From Rhodanobacter sp. C03 (lineage in GTDB: Bacteria > Pseudomonadota > Gammaproteobacteria > Xanthomonadales > Rhodanobacteraceae), in NCBI RefSeq assembly GCF_002001175.1, contig NZ_MUNT01000001.1, forward strand, positions 806,001 to 870,000: a stretch of DNA of 64,000 nt, given 5' to 3'. The position numbers and the translations under genes are program-made. The notes below the pieces were generated by a model, which worked only from the letters and a program-made list of their open reading frames with translations, was not told where the DNA came from and ran no database searches. Each line of letters opens with the position of its first letter. Position 1 is the first letter of the stretch. This document shows positions 7,820 through 17,400 of the stretch, piece after piece.

Positions 7820-8886
7820 AGCGTCGAGCGACCGATGATGCGGCGGCAGCGTCCGCCCATGTAGCGGGCGGCCTGGCCGAAGCCGGCGAACTGCGGGTTG
7901 CTGGTCTGGCCCAACGCGAAACGACGGTAGATCTGCTGGATGATCACCATCAGCCGGAACAGTCCGAACACTTCGTAGAAATCGAAGTTGTCCACATGCA
8001 GGCCGCTGCGCTGTCCGTAGTAATCGATCACCTCACGTCGCGTCAGCATGCCGGGCACGTGCGTCGGCTGGCGGCGGAACGACTGGAACGTGGCATCGTC
8101 GTCGGCCTGCACCCAGTACGCCAGCGAGCCGCCCAGATCCATCAGCGGATCGCCGATGGTGGCCATCTCCCAGTCCAGTACGCCGATGATGTGGAGCGGA
8201 TGATCGGGATCGAGCACCACGTTGTCGAAGCGGTAATCGTTGTGGATCACGCAACTGGCGTTGTCGTGTGTCGGCTGTTTCGCCGCCAGCCACGTCACAA
8301 CATCGGCACAGGCATCAGTGTCTTCGGTGAACGACTTCTGCCAGCGATCGCTCCAGCCGGCCACCTGCCGCGCGATATAGCCGCCACCCTTGCCGATGTG
8401 TTGCAGCTCGGGCAGCGACGCATCCACCTGATGCAGTTCGATCAGGCGGTCGATGAAGCCCAGGCAGAGCTGGCGCACACCATCCGCATCGAGACCCAGC
8501 TCGGGCGGCAGTTCGCGACGCAGGATGCTGCCGCGCAGCCGCTCCATCACGTAGAAGTCATGACCGATCACCGAGCTGTCGTTACAAGTGGCGAGAATCG
8601 CTGGGACATACGGATAGTGCGACTTCAGCGCCGCCATCACCTGCGCCTCGCGCAGCATGTCATGCGCGGATTTCGCCTTGGCGCCGGCTGGTGGACGACG
8701 CAGCACCAGCTCGCGGTCGCCGTAGGTGATCAGGTAGGTGAGGTTGGAGGCACCGCCAGGAAACTGCGCGAGCGTCGGCGTACCTTCGAGTCCGGCGATG
8801 TGCTGCTTCAGGAGCGCATCGACGCGTTGCAGGTCGAGCGCATCCTCGTCACGTACTGCACGCGGTTGATCCAGCGGTGTGGTCAT
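7816..8886 (-). CDS. APH-family phosphotransferase (ACAD10/11-like)
   Basis: 356-residue aminoglycoside-phosphotransferase-fold kinase of the type fused to or encoded beside acyl-CoA dehydrogenases (ACAD10/ACAD11 group), proposed there to phosphorylate 4-hydroxyacyl-CoAs. The catalytic loop reads VIHNDYRFDNVVLD (Brenner motif HxDxxxxN seen as HNDYRFDN) and the metal-binding DWEMATIGDPLMDLG follows. The glycine-rich N-lobe strand is FPGGASNLTYL. The ATG at 8886 overlaps the stop of the upstream acyl-CoA dehydrogenase (ATGA), and its own stop overlaps the phosphatase start, so the three are translationally coupled. A longer frame upstream is not used because it lies inside the dehydrogenase gene. 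Confidence 0.9.
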   Translation of the reverse strand: MTTPLDQPRAVRDEDALDLQRVDALLKQHIAGLEGTPTLAQFPGGASNLTYLITYGDRELVLRRPPAGAKAKSAHDMLREAQVMAALKSHYPYVPAILATCNDSSVIGHDFYVMERLRGSILRRELPPELGLDADGVRQLCLGFIDRLIELHQVDASLPELQHIGKGGGYIARQVAGWSDRWQKSFTEDTDACADVVTWLAAKQPTHDNASCVIHNDYRFDNVVLDPDHPLHIIGVLDWEMATIGDPLMDLGGSLAYWVQADDDATFQSFRRQPTHVPGMLTRREVIDYYGQRSGLHVDNFDFYEVFGLFRLMVIIQQIYRRFALGQTSNPQFAGFGQAARYMGGRCRRIIGRSTL

Positions 8887-10112
8887 CGCGCCGACTCCTG
8901 TGCGCCTTGCGCTTTCATTTCCAGCCGCGCGATCACACCGCGATGCACTTCGTCCGGGCCGTCGGCCAGACGCAGCACACGCGCATACGCGTACAGCTGC
9001 GCCAACGGAAAATCGTCGGACAGGCCGGCGCCGCCGTGGATCTGGATCGCCGCATCGGCCGCCTGCTGGGCCACCGCCGGCACCACCACCTTGATCTGCG
9101 AGATCAGGCTGAGCGCGGCCTTGGTGCCGTGCGTGTCCAATGTCCAGGCGGTCTTCAGCGTCAGCAGGCGCGCCTGCTCGATCGCCATGCGCAGGTTGGC
9201 GATGATGTCCGGATTGCCACCGAGTTCGGATAGCGGCTTGCCGAATGCGACGCGTGAACGTGCACGTGCACACAGCAGGGTCAGCGCGCGCTCCGCCGCG
9301 CCGATCGCGCGCATGCAGTGATGCACGCGTCCGGGCCCGAGCCGACCCTGTGCTATCTCGAAGCCGCGGCCCGCGCCAAGGATCACGTTCTCCACCGACA
9401 GTCGTACGTTGGTAAAGCTCAACTCGCCATGGCCGTTCGGTTCGTCGAAGTGATGGAACACCGGCAGCATGCGCTCAATGGTGACGCCCGGACTGTCGAG
9501 CGGGGAGATCACCATGCTGTGGCGGCGGTGCGGTTCGGCGTGCGGATCGCTCAGCCCCATGAAGATTACGAAGCGGCAATGTGGATGGCCGGCGCCGGTG
9601 GTCCACCACTTGCGTCCGTTAAGCACGACCTGATCGCCTTCGATGGTGGCGGTGGCCTGCATGTTGGTGGCGTCGGAAGAAGCCACGTCCGGCTCGGTCA
9701 TGCCGAAGGCCGAACGGATCTGCCCGGCAAGCAGGGGTTGCAGCCAGCGCTCCCGTTGTTCCGGCGTGCCGTAGCGGTGCAGCACTTCCATGTTGCCGCT
9801 GTCGGGCGCGCTGCAGTTGAACACTTCGGGCGCGATGAAGGAGTGCCCCATGATCTCGGCCAGTGGCGCGTAGTCCATGTGGCTGAGTCCCGCGCCGTGT
9901 TCGGCATCGGGTAGAAACAGGTTCCACAGTCCGGCTGCGCGTGCCTTCGCTTTCAGGCTTTCCATCACCGCCGGTTGCTGCCACTGGCGATGGTCGCTAC
10001 TGCCGCTCAGTTGCGTGGCGTAGATCCGTTCGGCCGGCACCACCTCCTCGCACATGAAGGCGGAGAGGCGTTCGACGAGAGCCTGCGTACGTTCTGAAGC
10101 GGCGAAGTCCAC
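8883..10112 (-). CDS. Acyl-CoA dehydrogenase family protein
   Basis: FAD-dependent acyl-CoA dehydrogenase, 409 residues. Signatures include FGMTEPDVASSDATN (FAD/substrate loop), GRKWWTTGAGHPHCRF, and a C-terminal QIHGGAGLSDDFPLAQLYAYARVLRLADG with the RxxDGxxE-type ending (DGPDEVHRG). This form matches the ACAD10/11-type enzymes that partner with an APH-like kinase, which is the next gene. It is the first gene of the minus-strand cluster and is divergent from the LysR regulator at 10252, whose control it probably shares. Likely role: oxidation of a fatty or hydroxy-fatty acyl-CoA. Confidence 0.92.
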   Translation of the reverse strand: MDFAASERTQALVERLSAFMCEEVVPAERIYATQLSGSSDHRQWQQPAVMESLKAKARAAGLWNLFLPDAEHGAGLSHMDYAPLAEIMGHSFIAPEVFNCSAPDSGNMEVLHRYGTPEQRERWLQPLLAGQIRSAFGMTEPDVASSDATNMQATATIEGDQVVLNGRKWWTTGAGHPHCRFVIFMGLSDPHAEPHRRHSMVISPLDSPGVTIERMLPVFHHFDEPNGHGELSFTNVRLSVENVILGAGRGFEIAQGRLGPGRVHHCMRAIGAAERALTLLCARARSRVAFGKPLSELGGNPDIIANLRMAIEQARLLTLKTAWTLDTHGTKAALSLISQIKVVVPAVAQQAADAAIQIHGGAGLSDDFPLAQLYAYARVLRLADGPDEVHRGVIARLEMKAQGAQESAR

Positions 10113-10198
10113 GTGCGTTTCTCCTGACCAGCGGCCAGCCTACGCCTCGCTCCAATGATTAGTGAAATGAATATGTTTTATGACTATCCATTAACATG

Positions 10199-10228
10199 GC
10201 TGATGACTTTGGCGCTGCTGTCATCAGC
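10199..10228. promoter_or_regulatory. Inverted repeat in the LysR/acyl-CoA dehydrogenase intergenic region
   Basis: Perfect nine-base arms GCTGATGAC (10199-10207) and GTCATCAGC (10220-10228), centre-to-centre 21 bases or two helical turns, 24 bases upstream of the LysR start in the 139-base divergent spacer. Spacing and position suit a regulator binding site; the LysR protein is the obvious candidate, by inference. Confidence 0.5.
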
Positions 10229-10251
10229 ACGCACTCGGTAGGGAGCAGGAC

Positions 10252-11175
10252 ATGGACCGCACCGACAATCGCATCGACCTCAACCTGTTCCGCGTACTCG
10301 ACGCGATCTACAGCCATGGCGGCGTCAGCGCTGCTGCACGCGTGCTGCACCTGACCCAGCCGGCGGTCACGCATGCCTTGCAGCGCCTGCGCGATCAGCT
10401 CGGTGATCCGCTGTTCGTGCGTCAGGGCAACCGCCTGCTGCCGACCGAAAAGGTGCGCACGATGATGCCGGCCGTGCAGCTGCATCTGAAGGGCCTGCAT
10501 GCCAGCGCACATGCACAGCCGCGTTTCGATCCGGCGCAGCTGGATCTCGAGTTGACTGTCGGTTTTCGCGACATCCTGGAATCGATCGCGTTGCCTTCGC
10601 TGCTGGCACGGATCGAACAGCATGCACCGCAGTTGCGCGTGGTCAGTCGTCGCGTTGCCGCTGACGACGTGGAACGGGAGCTGGCCGCAGGCACGGTCGA
10701 TCTGGTGGTGGATCGACCGCTGCGGGCCAGCGCACACATTTCCAGCAAGCGTCTGCTCGACGAGTCACTGGTCGTGGTGATGCGTGCCGATCATCCGTGC
10801 GCCACGCAACTCAGGCGCAGCGATTACATGAGCGCCCGGCACATCGCCGTGTCGGCGCTGGGCGAGGCCAATGCGCTGGATATGCTGCTCGGCCAGAACG
10901 GCATGTTCCGTCACGTGCAGCTGGTCAGTCAGCACTACTTTTCCGCGTGCCAGATCGCGGCGGCCACGCAGATGCTGCTGACCGTGCCGCGTTCGTATGC
11001 CAACCACCTGGCCACGCTGTTGCCGATTGCCGTGCAGCCGTTGCCGATCCGGTTGAAGGCGTTTCCCATCCTGGCCTACTGGCATGCGTCGAAAGACGAC
11101 GACCGCGCGCATACCTGGTTTCGGCAATGGGTGTTCGAGGCGATCACCCAGGCAATCGAGCCGGTGCGCCGCTGA
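10252..11175 (+). CDS. LysR-family transcriptional regulator
   Basis: 307-residue regulator with an N-terminal winged helix-turn-helix (about residues 8-65: LNLFRVLDAIYSHGGVSAAA, then HLTQPAVTHALQRLRDQLGD and LFVRQGNRLLPT), and a C-terminal periplasmic-binding-like effector domain. The DNA-binding segment matches the NodD/LinR-like subgroup of LysR proteins. It is transcribed divergently from the acyl-CoA dehydrogenase gene, the arrangement typical of a LysR regulator and its target operon, and a perfect inverted repeat lies just upstream. The effector is likely a compound handled by the adjacent acyl-CoA/SDR cluster. Confidence 0.93.
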   Translation: MDRTDNRIDLNLFRVLDAIYSHGGVSAAARVLHLTQPAVTHALQRLRDQLGDPLFVRQGNRLLPTEKVRTMMPAVQLHLKGLHASAHAQPRFDPAQLDLELTVGFRDILESIALPSLLARIEQHAPQLRVVSRRVAADDVERELAAGTVDLVVDRPLRASAHISSKRLLDESLVVVMRADHPCATQLRRSDYMSARHIAVSALGEANALDMLLGQNGMFRHVQLVSQHYFSACQIAAATQMLLTVPRSYANHLATLLPIAVQPLPIRLKAFPILAYWHASKDDDRAHTWFRQWVFEAITQAIEPVRR

Positions 11176-12114
11176 TCACGGCGCGCTGGCTTCTGCTGGC
11201 GCTGCCACGGATGTCGCCCGAGGATGCTCGTGGATGAATTGCACGACATCCTGGATCACCGGTGCCTTGTCGCGCAGCGGTTTCGAGATCGAGAACAGGA
11301 TCGCGAAGTGGCCGATATCCGGGTAGAGCTTGACCTCGACCGGCTCGTTTTCTTTGCGCAAGGCACGCGCCAGTGATTCGGCATTGCGCGGCCAGACGAT
11401 CTTGTCGGTGCTGCCCTGCATCAGCAGCATCGGCGGCTCATCGCCGTTGACGAAGTACATCGGCTGCGAGCGCAGCTGTGCATCATGCGTGGTACCGAAC
11501 ATGTCGATGAAATCCGGATCCTTCAACGGCAGAAAATCGTACGGACCAGCCAGACCGATGAAGCCGGCCAATTGTCGTGGCTGCATGCCGACGGCATTCA
11601 ACCAGTGCGCGTCGGTGGCCAGCAGCGCACCGATATGTGCGCCGGCCGAGTGACCCATCACGAACAACGAGGCCGGATCGCCGCCGTAGTCGCTGGCGTG
11701 CGCATGGGTCCACGCCACCGCACGCGCGGCGTCCTGCATGAAACCATCCAGCCGAACCTGCGGCCATTTGCGATAGTCGGGGACCACCACCACCAGACCA
11801 CGTTTGGCCAATGCCTCGGCCGCCCAGCGATACCACTGCCGCTTGCCGGACTTCCAGCTACCACCGTAGAAGAACACCACCACCGGCGCGCGCGCTGTGC
11901 CAGGCAAGCGATAGACGTCCAGTGCCAACTGGTGCGCCGGGTCGTACGTCACATCGCGTTGCACGACCACATCGGTCTTGCCGGTGGTGGCGTTGAGACT
12001 GCCAAACAGCACTGCTTGACAACCCGTGAGCAGGCTGCTGCCGAGCAGCAGCGCGGCGGTGGCAAGCAGGCGACGGTGTGGGGTTGCGGACGGACGTCGG
12101 GGAGCTGGACTCAT
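11176..12114 (-). CDS. Alpha/beta-hydrolase lipoprotein (esterase/lipase-like)
   Basis: 312-residue alpha/beta hydrolase anchored as a lipoprotein: the N-terminus has an Arg-rich start, a hydrophobic stretch and the lipobox LLTGC (Cys about residue 32). The oxyanion-hole region is VVFFYGGSWKSG (HGG-like, with YGG), the nucleophile elbow is MGHSAGAH, and the acid and His are expected near LLMQGSTDKIV and YPDIGHF. This resembles the carboxylesterase/BD-FAE group. The gene converges on the LysR gene with no spacer between the two stop codons. Substrate unknown, probably an ester in the periplasm or outer membrane. Confidence 0.88.
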   Translation of the reverse strand: MSPAPRRPSATPHRRLLATAALLLGSSLLTGCQAVLFGSLNATTGKTDVVVQRDVTYDPAHQLALDVYRLPGTARAPVVVFFYGGSWKSGKRQWYRWAAEALAKRGLVVVVPDYRKWPQVRLDGFMQDAARAVAWTHAHASDYGGDPASLFVMGHSAGAHIGALLATDAHWLNAVGMQPRQLAGFIGLAGPYDFLPLKDPDFIDMFGTTHDAQLRSQPMYFVNGDEPPMLLMQGSTDKIVWPRNAESLARALRKENEPVEVKLYPDIGHFAILFSISKPLRDKAPVIQDVVQFIHEHPRATSVAAPAEASAP

Positions 12115-12431
12115 GGGCAGCCTTTAATCGTGTGGTGCCAAGTAGTGGAGGTTGATGCGGAGGCACTGCAGGAGATACGTAACCGATCGGGTCAGGGATG
12201 CAGTTCGCCGCCAATCATCGAAGAACGAGATCAGGCGCATCGCTGGTTTCGTGAACGTCTCGTCAAGTCGATTGCCGAGGCCATGTCGCCTTCGCAACGC
12301 TGACTTGCCCCCGATACGGATGTGCGCGCAGGATGTCCTGTCAGCGCGGCGCCACACAGGTCTGCCGCTGGACGATGACCGCAGGAGATCCCGGCGATGT
12401 CGCCGGCATGACCCATGACGAGGTGTCTTGC

Positions 12432-14108
12432 ATGTCGGATCAGTCGCTATTGCCCGAGGTCGTCTACGACCCCACCGATCCCATGCACCGCAGGGAGCAG
12501 ATGTTCCCGCGGTTGAGCCTGGAGATGGTGCAGCGCATTGCGGCCTACGGTCGGGAAGAACATGTGCCGGTCGGTACCTTGCTGTTTGAACGGGGGCAGC
12601 GCGGCGCGGATTTCTTCCTGGTGCTGGATGGCTTGATCGAGATCTTCGAGCTGGACAAGCATGGCCAGCCCCATGTGTTCAGCATGCATGCGGCACGGCA
12701 GTTCACCGGCGAGATGAACCTGTTCAACCAGCGCAGCATCCTGGCCTCGGCGCGTGCGGCGATGGACAGTCGCGTGGTTCGCCTGCCGCCGGACGACTTC
12801 CGCCGCATGGTGGCATCCGAGGCCGACATCAGCGAAATCATCATGCGCGCCTTCATCCTGCGCCGCGTGGGCCTGATCCGCATGGGCTACGGCGGCGTGG
12901 TGCTGGTGGGGCCGGCGCGTAGCGCCGACACCTTGCGGCTGGAGCGCTTCCTGATACGCAACGGCTATCCGCACCGGTTGATCGATACCGAGGTCGATCC
13001 GGCAGCCGACGGCTTCATCGAATGCTTCCAGCTGCGCCACGACCAGCTGCCGGTGGTGATCTGTTCCGAACAATGCTTCCTGCAGAACCCCAGCACGGCC
13101 GAACTTGCCGACGAGCTTGGTATCGCCGAGAGCATCGATCCGCAACGCGTTTACGACGTCGTGGTGGTGGGGGCCGGCCCGGCCGGTCTGGCTGCCGCTG
13201 TCTATGCAGCGTCGGAAGGATTGTCCACGATCGTGGTGGAGGGTCTCGCGCCAGGTGGGCAGGCTGGCACGTCGTCGAAGATCGAGAACTACCTGGGCTT
13301 CCCCACCGGCATCTCGGGCCAGGCGCTGGCCGGGCGCGCGCAGGCGCAGGCGCAGAAGTTCGGCGCGCGGCTGGCCATCTCGCGCCATGCCGCGGGCGTC
13401 GACTGCGCTGCGCAGCCTTATCGAGTGCAGCTGGACGACGGGCAGGTGATCACCGCACGCGTGGTGATCGTTGCCACCGGTGCGCGTTATCGCAAGCTCG
13501 ATGTACCCGGTTATGCGCGTTTCGAGGGCGCCGGCATCCACTATGCGGCCACGGCGATGGAAGGCCAGCTGTGCAGGGGCGAGGAAGTGGTCGTGGTCGG
13601 TGGCGGCAACTCCGCCGGGCAGGCGGCGGTATTTCTCTCGGGCATCGCCGCGCATGTGCATGTGCTCGTGCGCTCCGATGGGCTGGCCGCCACCATGTCC
13701 GACTACCTCGTGCAGCGTATTGCCAGTTCCTCGGCGATCACCCTGCATGCACGCAGCGAGATCGTCGACCTCGATGGCGAGGAACACTTGCAGCATGTGA
13801 GCTGGCGACATCGCGATACGGGCGAAGTGACCACACGCCCGGTGGGCAACATGTTCGTGATGATCGGCGCGGAGCCCTGCACGGACTGGTTGCGCGACTG
13901 CCTCGCACTCGATATGCATGGCTTCGTGCTAACCGGGCGTTGCGCCGAAGGCCACCTGCTGGAATCGCCGTACGCCACCACCAAGCCTGGCATCTTCGCT
14001 GTGGGTGACGTGCGTTCCGGTTCGGTCAAGCGTGTAGCTTCCAGCGTGGGCGAGGGTTCGGTGGTGGTCCAGGCGGTGCATCGTTATCTGCATCCGGAAG
14101 CCGGCTGA
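12432..14108 (+). CDS. Cyclic-nucleotide-binding / thioredoxin-fold / TrxB-like FAD oxidoreductase fusion
   Basis: 558 residues with three parts in order: a CAP-type cyclic-nucleotide-binding domain (about 25-140; PVGTLLFERGQRGADFFLVL and FTGEMNLF), a glutaredoxin/thioredoxin-like domain without CxxC (about 155-235, SADT at the usual active site), and a thioredoxin-reductase-like flavoprotein (about 240-550) with GAGPAGLAAA near 246, GGGNSAGQAA near 390 and AVGDVRSGSVKRVASSVGEG at the end. The catalytic CATC of TrxB is replaced by AATA near residue 371, so it cannot be an ordinary thioredoxin reductase. The ATG at 12432 is chosen because the cNMP domain begins shortly after it and GAGG precedes it; a longer frame starts at 12333. 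No partner gene is adjacent. Confidence 0.88.
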   Translation: MSDQSLLPEVVYDPTDPMHRREQMFPRLSLEMVQRIAAYGREEHVPVGTLLFERGQRGADFFLVLDGLIEIFELDKHGQPHVFSMHAARQFTGEMNLFNQRSILASARAAMDSRVVRLPPDDFRRMVASEADISEIIMRAFILRRVGLIRMGYGGVVLVGPARSADTLRLERFLIRNGYPHRLIDTEVDPAADGFIECFQLRHDQLPVVICSEQCFLQNPSTAELADELGIAESIDPQRVYDVVVVGAGPAGLAAAVYAASEGLSTIVVEGLAPGGQAGTSSKIENYLGFPTGISGQALAGRAQAQAQKFGARLAISRHAAGVDCAAQPYRVQLDDGQVITARVVIVATGARYRKLDVPGYARFEGAGIHYAATAMEGQLCRGEEVVVVGGGNSAGQAAVFLSGIAAHVHVLVRSDGLAATMSDYLVQRIASSSAITLHARSEIVDLDGEEHLQHVSWRHRDTGEVTTRPVGNMFVMIGAEPCTDWLRDCLALDMHGFVLTGRCAEGHLLESPYATTKPGIFAVGDVRSGSVKRVASSVGEGSVVVQAVHRYLHPEAG

Positions 14109-14449
14109 CACGACGAGTACTGGCTCACGAGGGCCGGATCTACACGGTCGGCTTTCTTTCATGGATGCCGCCATGCCGCATCAGTGCCGTGGCGAGCAGG
14201 TTTCGACGAAACGGGCTGCGGGTGCAGCCGAGTGTATTGCTCGGCATGCGTTTTCCTGTGGATGCTCCATCGGCTTGACTGCTGTTATTTGCCGTTCAAC
14301 CTCCTTGCACGGCAGGCTGCGTTTCATCAGGAGTTGATCTGACCTGCATGCAGATGCGAGCAAGTAGTCCATTAGCATGCAGTGACTGCTGTATGCCCGC
14401 CGTGTTCCACCTACACTGTGCCGGCCCGCGGGCATACAGGGAGAATCGC
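14109..14449. other. Intergenic region with small hairpins
   Basis: 341 bases without a convincing gene. Three short inverted repeats follow each other: 14200-14212 (GTTTCG/CGAAAC), 14214-14229 (GGCTGC/GCAGCC, loop GGGT) and 14228-14244 (CCGAG/CTCGG). The region presumably contains the terminator of the upstream flavoprotein gene and the promoter of the large membrane protein; no promoter is clear. Confidence 0.4.
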
Positions 14450-17400
14450 ATGCTTCGTCGATCGCCACGGTTGCTGGGTTTTGGATTGCTGGGTCTGTGG
14501 TTGCTGCTTGTCACACCATTACTGGCGCAGGATGTACCGCCGCCGCTGCGCGACTGGCAGGCCTGGGTGCTGCACGACGTGCCGCAGCACGATTGCCCAT
14601 TTCTCGCGAGCCAGATGCCGAATGGCAACAGTTACCAGTGCGCGTGGGCAGGTCGCTTGACGCTCGATGCCGGCAAGGACAGTGGGCGTTTCAGTCTGGG
14701 CGTGCACGTGGATGCGCCGAGTTGGGTGGCGTTGCCAGGCGACCAGAAAAACTGGCCGCAACAGGTCAGTGCGAACAACCAGCCGGCCACCGTTTTGCAA
14801 CGGAGCGGCCAGCCGATGCTGTGGCTGGTGCCGGGCGACTACCAGTTGCAGGGAAGCCTGCCCTGGGTGGCGCGACCGGCGCAGTTGCGTGTGCCCGCTA
14901 CAATCGGGCTGGTCACGCTGAGTGTCGATGGTGCAGCGGTCGCGCACATCGAGCGCAATGGCGATCAGCTTACCCTCGGCGAAGCTGCCACCGCACAGCG
15001 TGCTGCCGATGCGCTGTCGCTGCGCGTCTACCGACACCTCGAGGATGGCCTGCCCGCCACGCTGGAGACTCAGCTGCATTTCAACATCACCGGCAGTGCA
15101 CGCGAGCAGCTGCTCGGGCCAGTATTGCCGGGCGGTTTTGTCGCCACGGCCCTGTCCGGTGATCTGCCGGCACGGCTGGAGAACGATGGCCAGCTGCGCG
15201 TGCAGCTGCGACCGGGGCAGTGGACGGTCACGCTCGCCGCGCGCAGCGTCGATCCTCTGAGCAAGGTTGCACTGAAACTGCCTGCGGCACCGTGGCCACG
15301 GCAGGAAATATGGAGCTATGCCGATGACACCACGCTGCGCAACACGCGCGTGGAAGGCAATGCCACCGATGCTTCGCAAGCGGGTGTGCCGGACGACTGG
15401 AGCGATCTGCCAGCTTATGTGCTGAACGATGCCTCCGGCCTAGTCATCGAGCAGGGCAATCGCGGCGATGAGGGCGGCCAGGGCGATCAGCTGCATCTGC
15501 AGCGCCAGCTGTGGCTGGATTTCGACGGTGATGGTCTCAGCGTTGCCGATCATCTCGGCGGCGAGCTTCGCCATCACCAGCGGCTCGACGTGGCCGCACC
15601 GTGGCAGTTGCAGCGTGCCACGCAGAACGGCAATCCATTGCTGGTCACCAAGGGCGCGAATGGTCTGAGCGGAATCGAGCTGCGCGATCGGCGGCTCAAC
15701 CTCAACGCCGGCCTGCGCCTGCCCGCACATGGCGGCACGATTCCGAGTTCGGGATGGCAAGTTCCGCTGGAGGGCATCGACGCGACCTTGCACCTGCCGC
15801 ATGGTTACCGCCTGCTCGGGGCGAGTGGTGCGGACCGTTCGCCGGACTCCTGGATGGCGCAGTGGAGTCTGCTCGACCTGTTCGTGGTGGCGCTGATTGC
15901 ATTGCTGGCCGGACGCCTGCTCGGCTGGCCATGGGCGGTGCTGGCGGCCGGCTACCTGATGCTGGCGCTACACGAAAGCGACGCGCCGTTGTGGACGCTG
16001 GCGGTTGTGCTTGCGCTGGCGTTGTTGTTGCGTGCATTGCCCGAAGGGCGCCTGCGCTCGACGGCACGCATCGCGGCGGTGTCCATCTACGCGCTGGCGC
16101 TGCTGTGGAGCTTGCCCTTCGTCGCGGCGCAGCTGCAGTACGCGCTGCACCCGCAACTGGAACAGGCCAATCAGAGCCGCATCGTCTCGGCGAATTTCAT
16201 CGAGCCCGCGACGCAGGACGAGGGTTATGCCAATGCGGCGATGAAACAGGCGCCGCCCAAAGTCATTCGGCAGATGGCACCGGCGCCACCGGCGCCACCA
16301 ACGCCCGTCGAAGAAATGAGCAGTAATGCCGCTCCATCGTCGGTAGTGGAATCAGTGGATACGGCTACATCGGGAGGACTGCAGAGTGTGGTCGTGACGG
16401 GTACCTTGGTATCGGCTTCCACACTGGTGAGCTCGCAGCTGGACAGCCGGGCGCTGATCCAGGCCGGCGCCGGCACCCCGCACTGGGATGAAGGCAACAA
16501 CTATCGCCTCGGCTGGTCCGGGCCGGTGACCGCCCAGCAGAGCACGCGCCTGGTGATCGCGCCGGCGTGGCTGGTGCGCCTGCTGCGCGTGCTGATGGTG
16601 GCCTTGCTGGCAGCGCTGCTGGCGAAGCTGGTGAGCAGCTTGCTGCTGCCGCTGCATGGTCGCTGGCGTGACTGGCGCAGCAGCGGCGTGATGGGTGCTG
16701 CCCTGCTTGCCCTGTTGCTCATGCCGCATGGTGCGCAGGCGCAGAGCATGCCGAGCCAGGAACTGCTGAACCAGCTGCGCGACCGCCTCACCGAGGCACC
16801 AAAGTGTGTGCCGGCGTGTGCCGACATCGCGCAGGCCCAGTTGCAGGTCAGCGCCGATGCGCTTGATCTGGAACTGGAAACGCATGTCGGTGCGCCGATC
16901 GCGCTGCCGTTGCCGCAGGCAGACGATGCGCTGCAACTGTCCGACGTCAGCGTGGATGGTCATCCCAATGCAGCGCTTACGCGCAAGTACGATCAACTGC
17001 TGCTGCGGCTGGATCGCGGCGTGCATCGGGTCAGCCTGCATTACCGCATCGAGGCGACAGACAGTGCGAACCTGCACTTCGTCGTGCGACCGCAACGTAT
17101 CGTGTTCAGCGGCCAGGGCTGGTCGCTGGATGGGGTCGACGATGCTCGTCCGCTGGGCGACAGCATCGCGTTGCATCGTGTGCGCACTGCCAGCGATGGC
17201 CAGAGCCTGCCGGCGGTGCAGAGTTTTCCGCCGTATGTGCGGCTGACCCGCAGCCTTGCTTTGGGCGTCGATTGGGTGGTGGAGAACCAGGTCGAACGCA
17301 TCGCGCCACAGGAAGGTGGCTTCAGTACCAACCTGCCGCTGCTGCCCGGCGAACATCCGCTCGGCGACGATGCAGTGGTCAAGGACGGTTGCATCAGTGT

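Noticed and set aside
16350-16430. TonB-receptor-like string ([14 protein letters not shown]) inside the large membrane protein
   Set aside because: No plug or barrel follows; the string is short and sits in a linker between helices.
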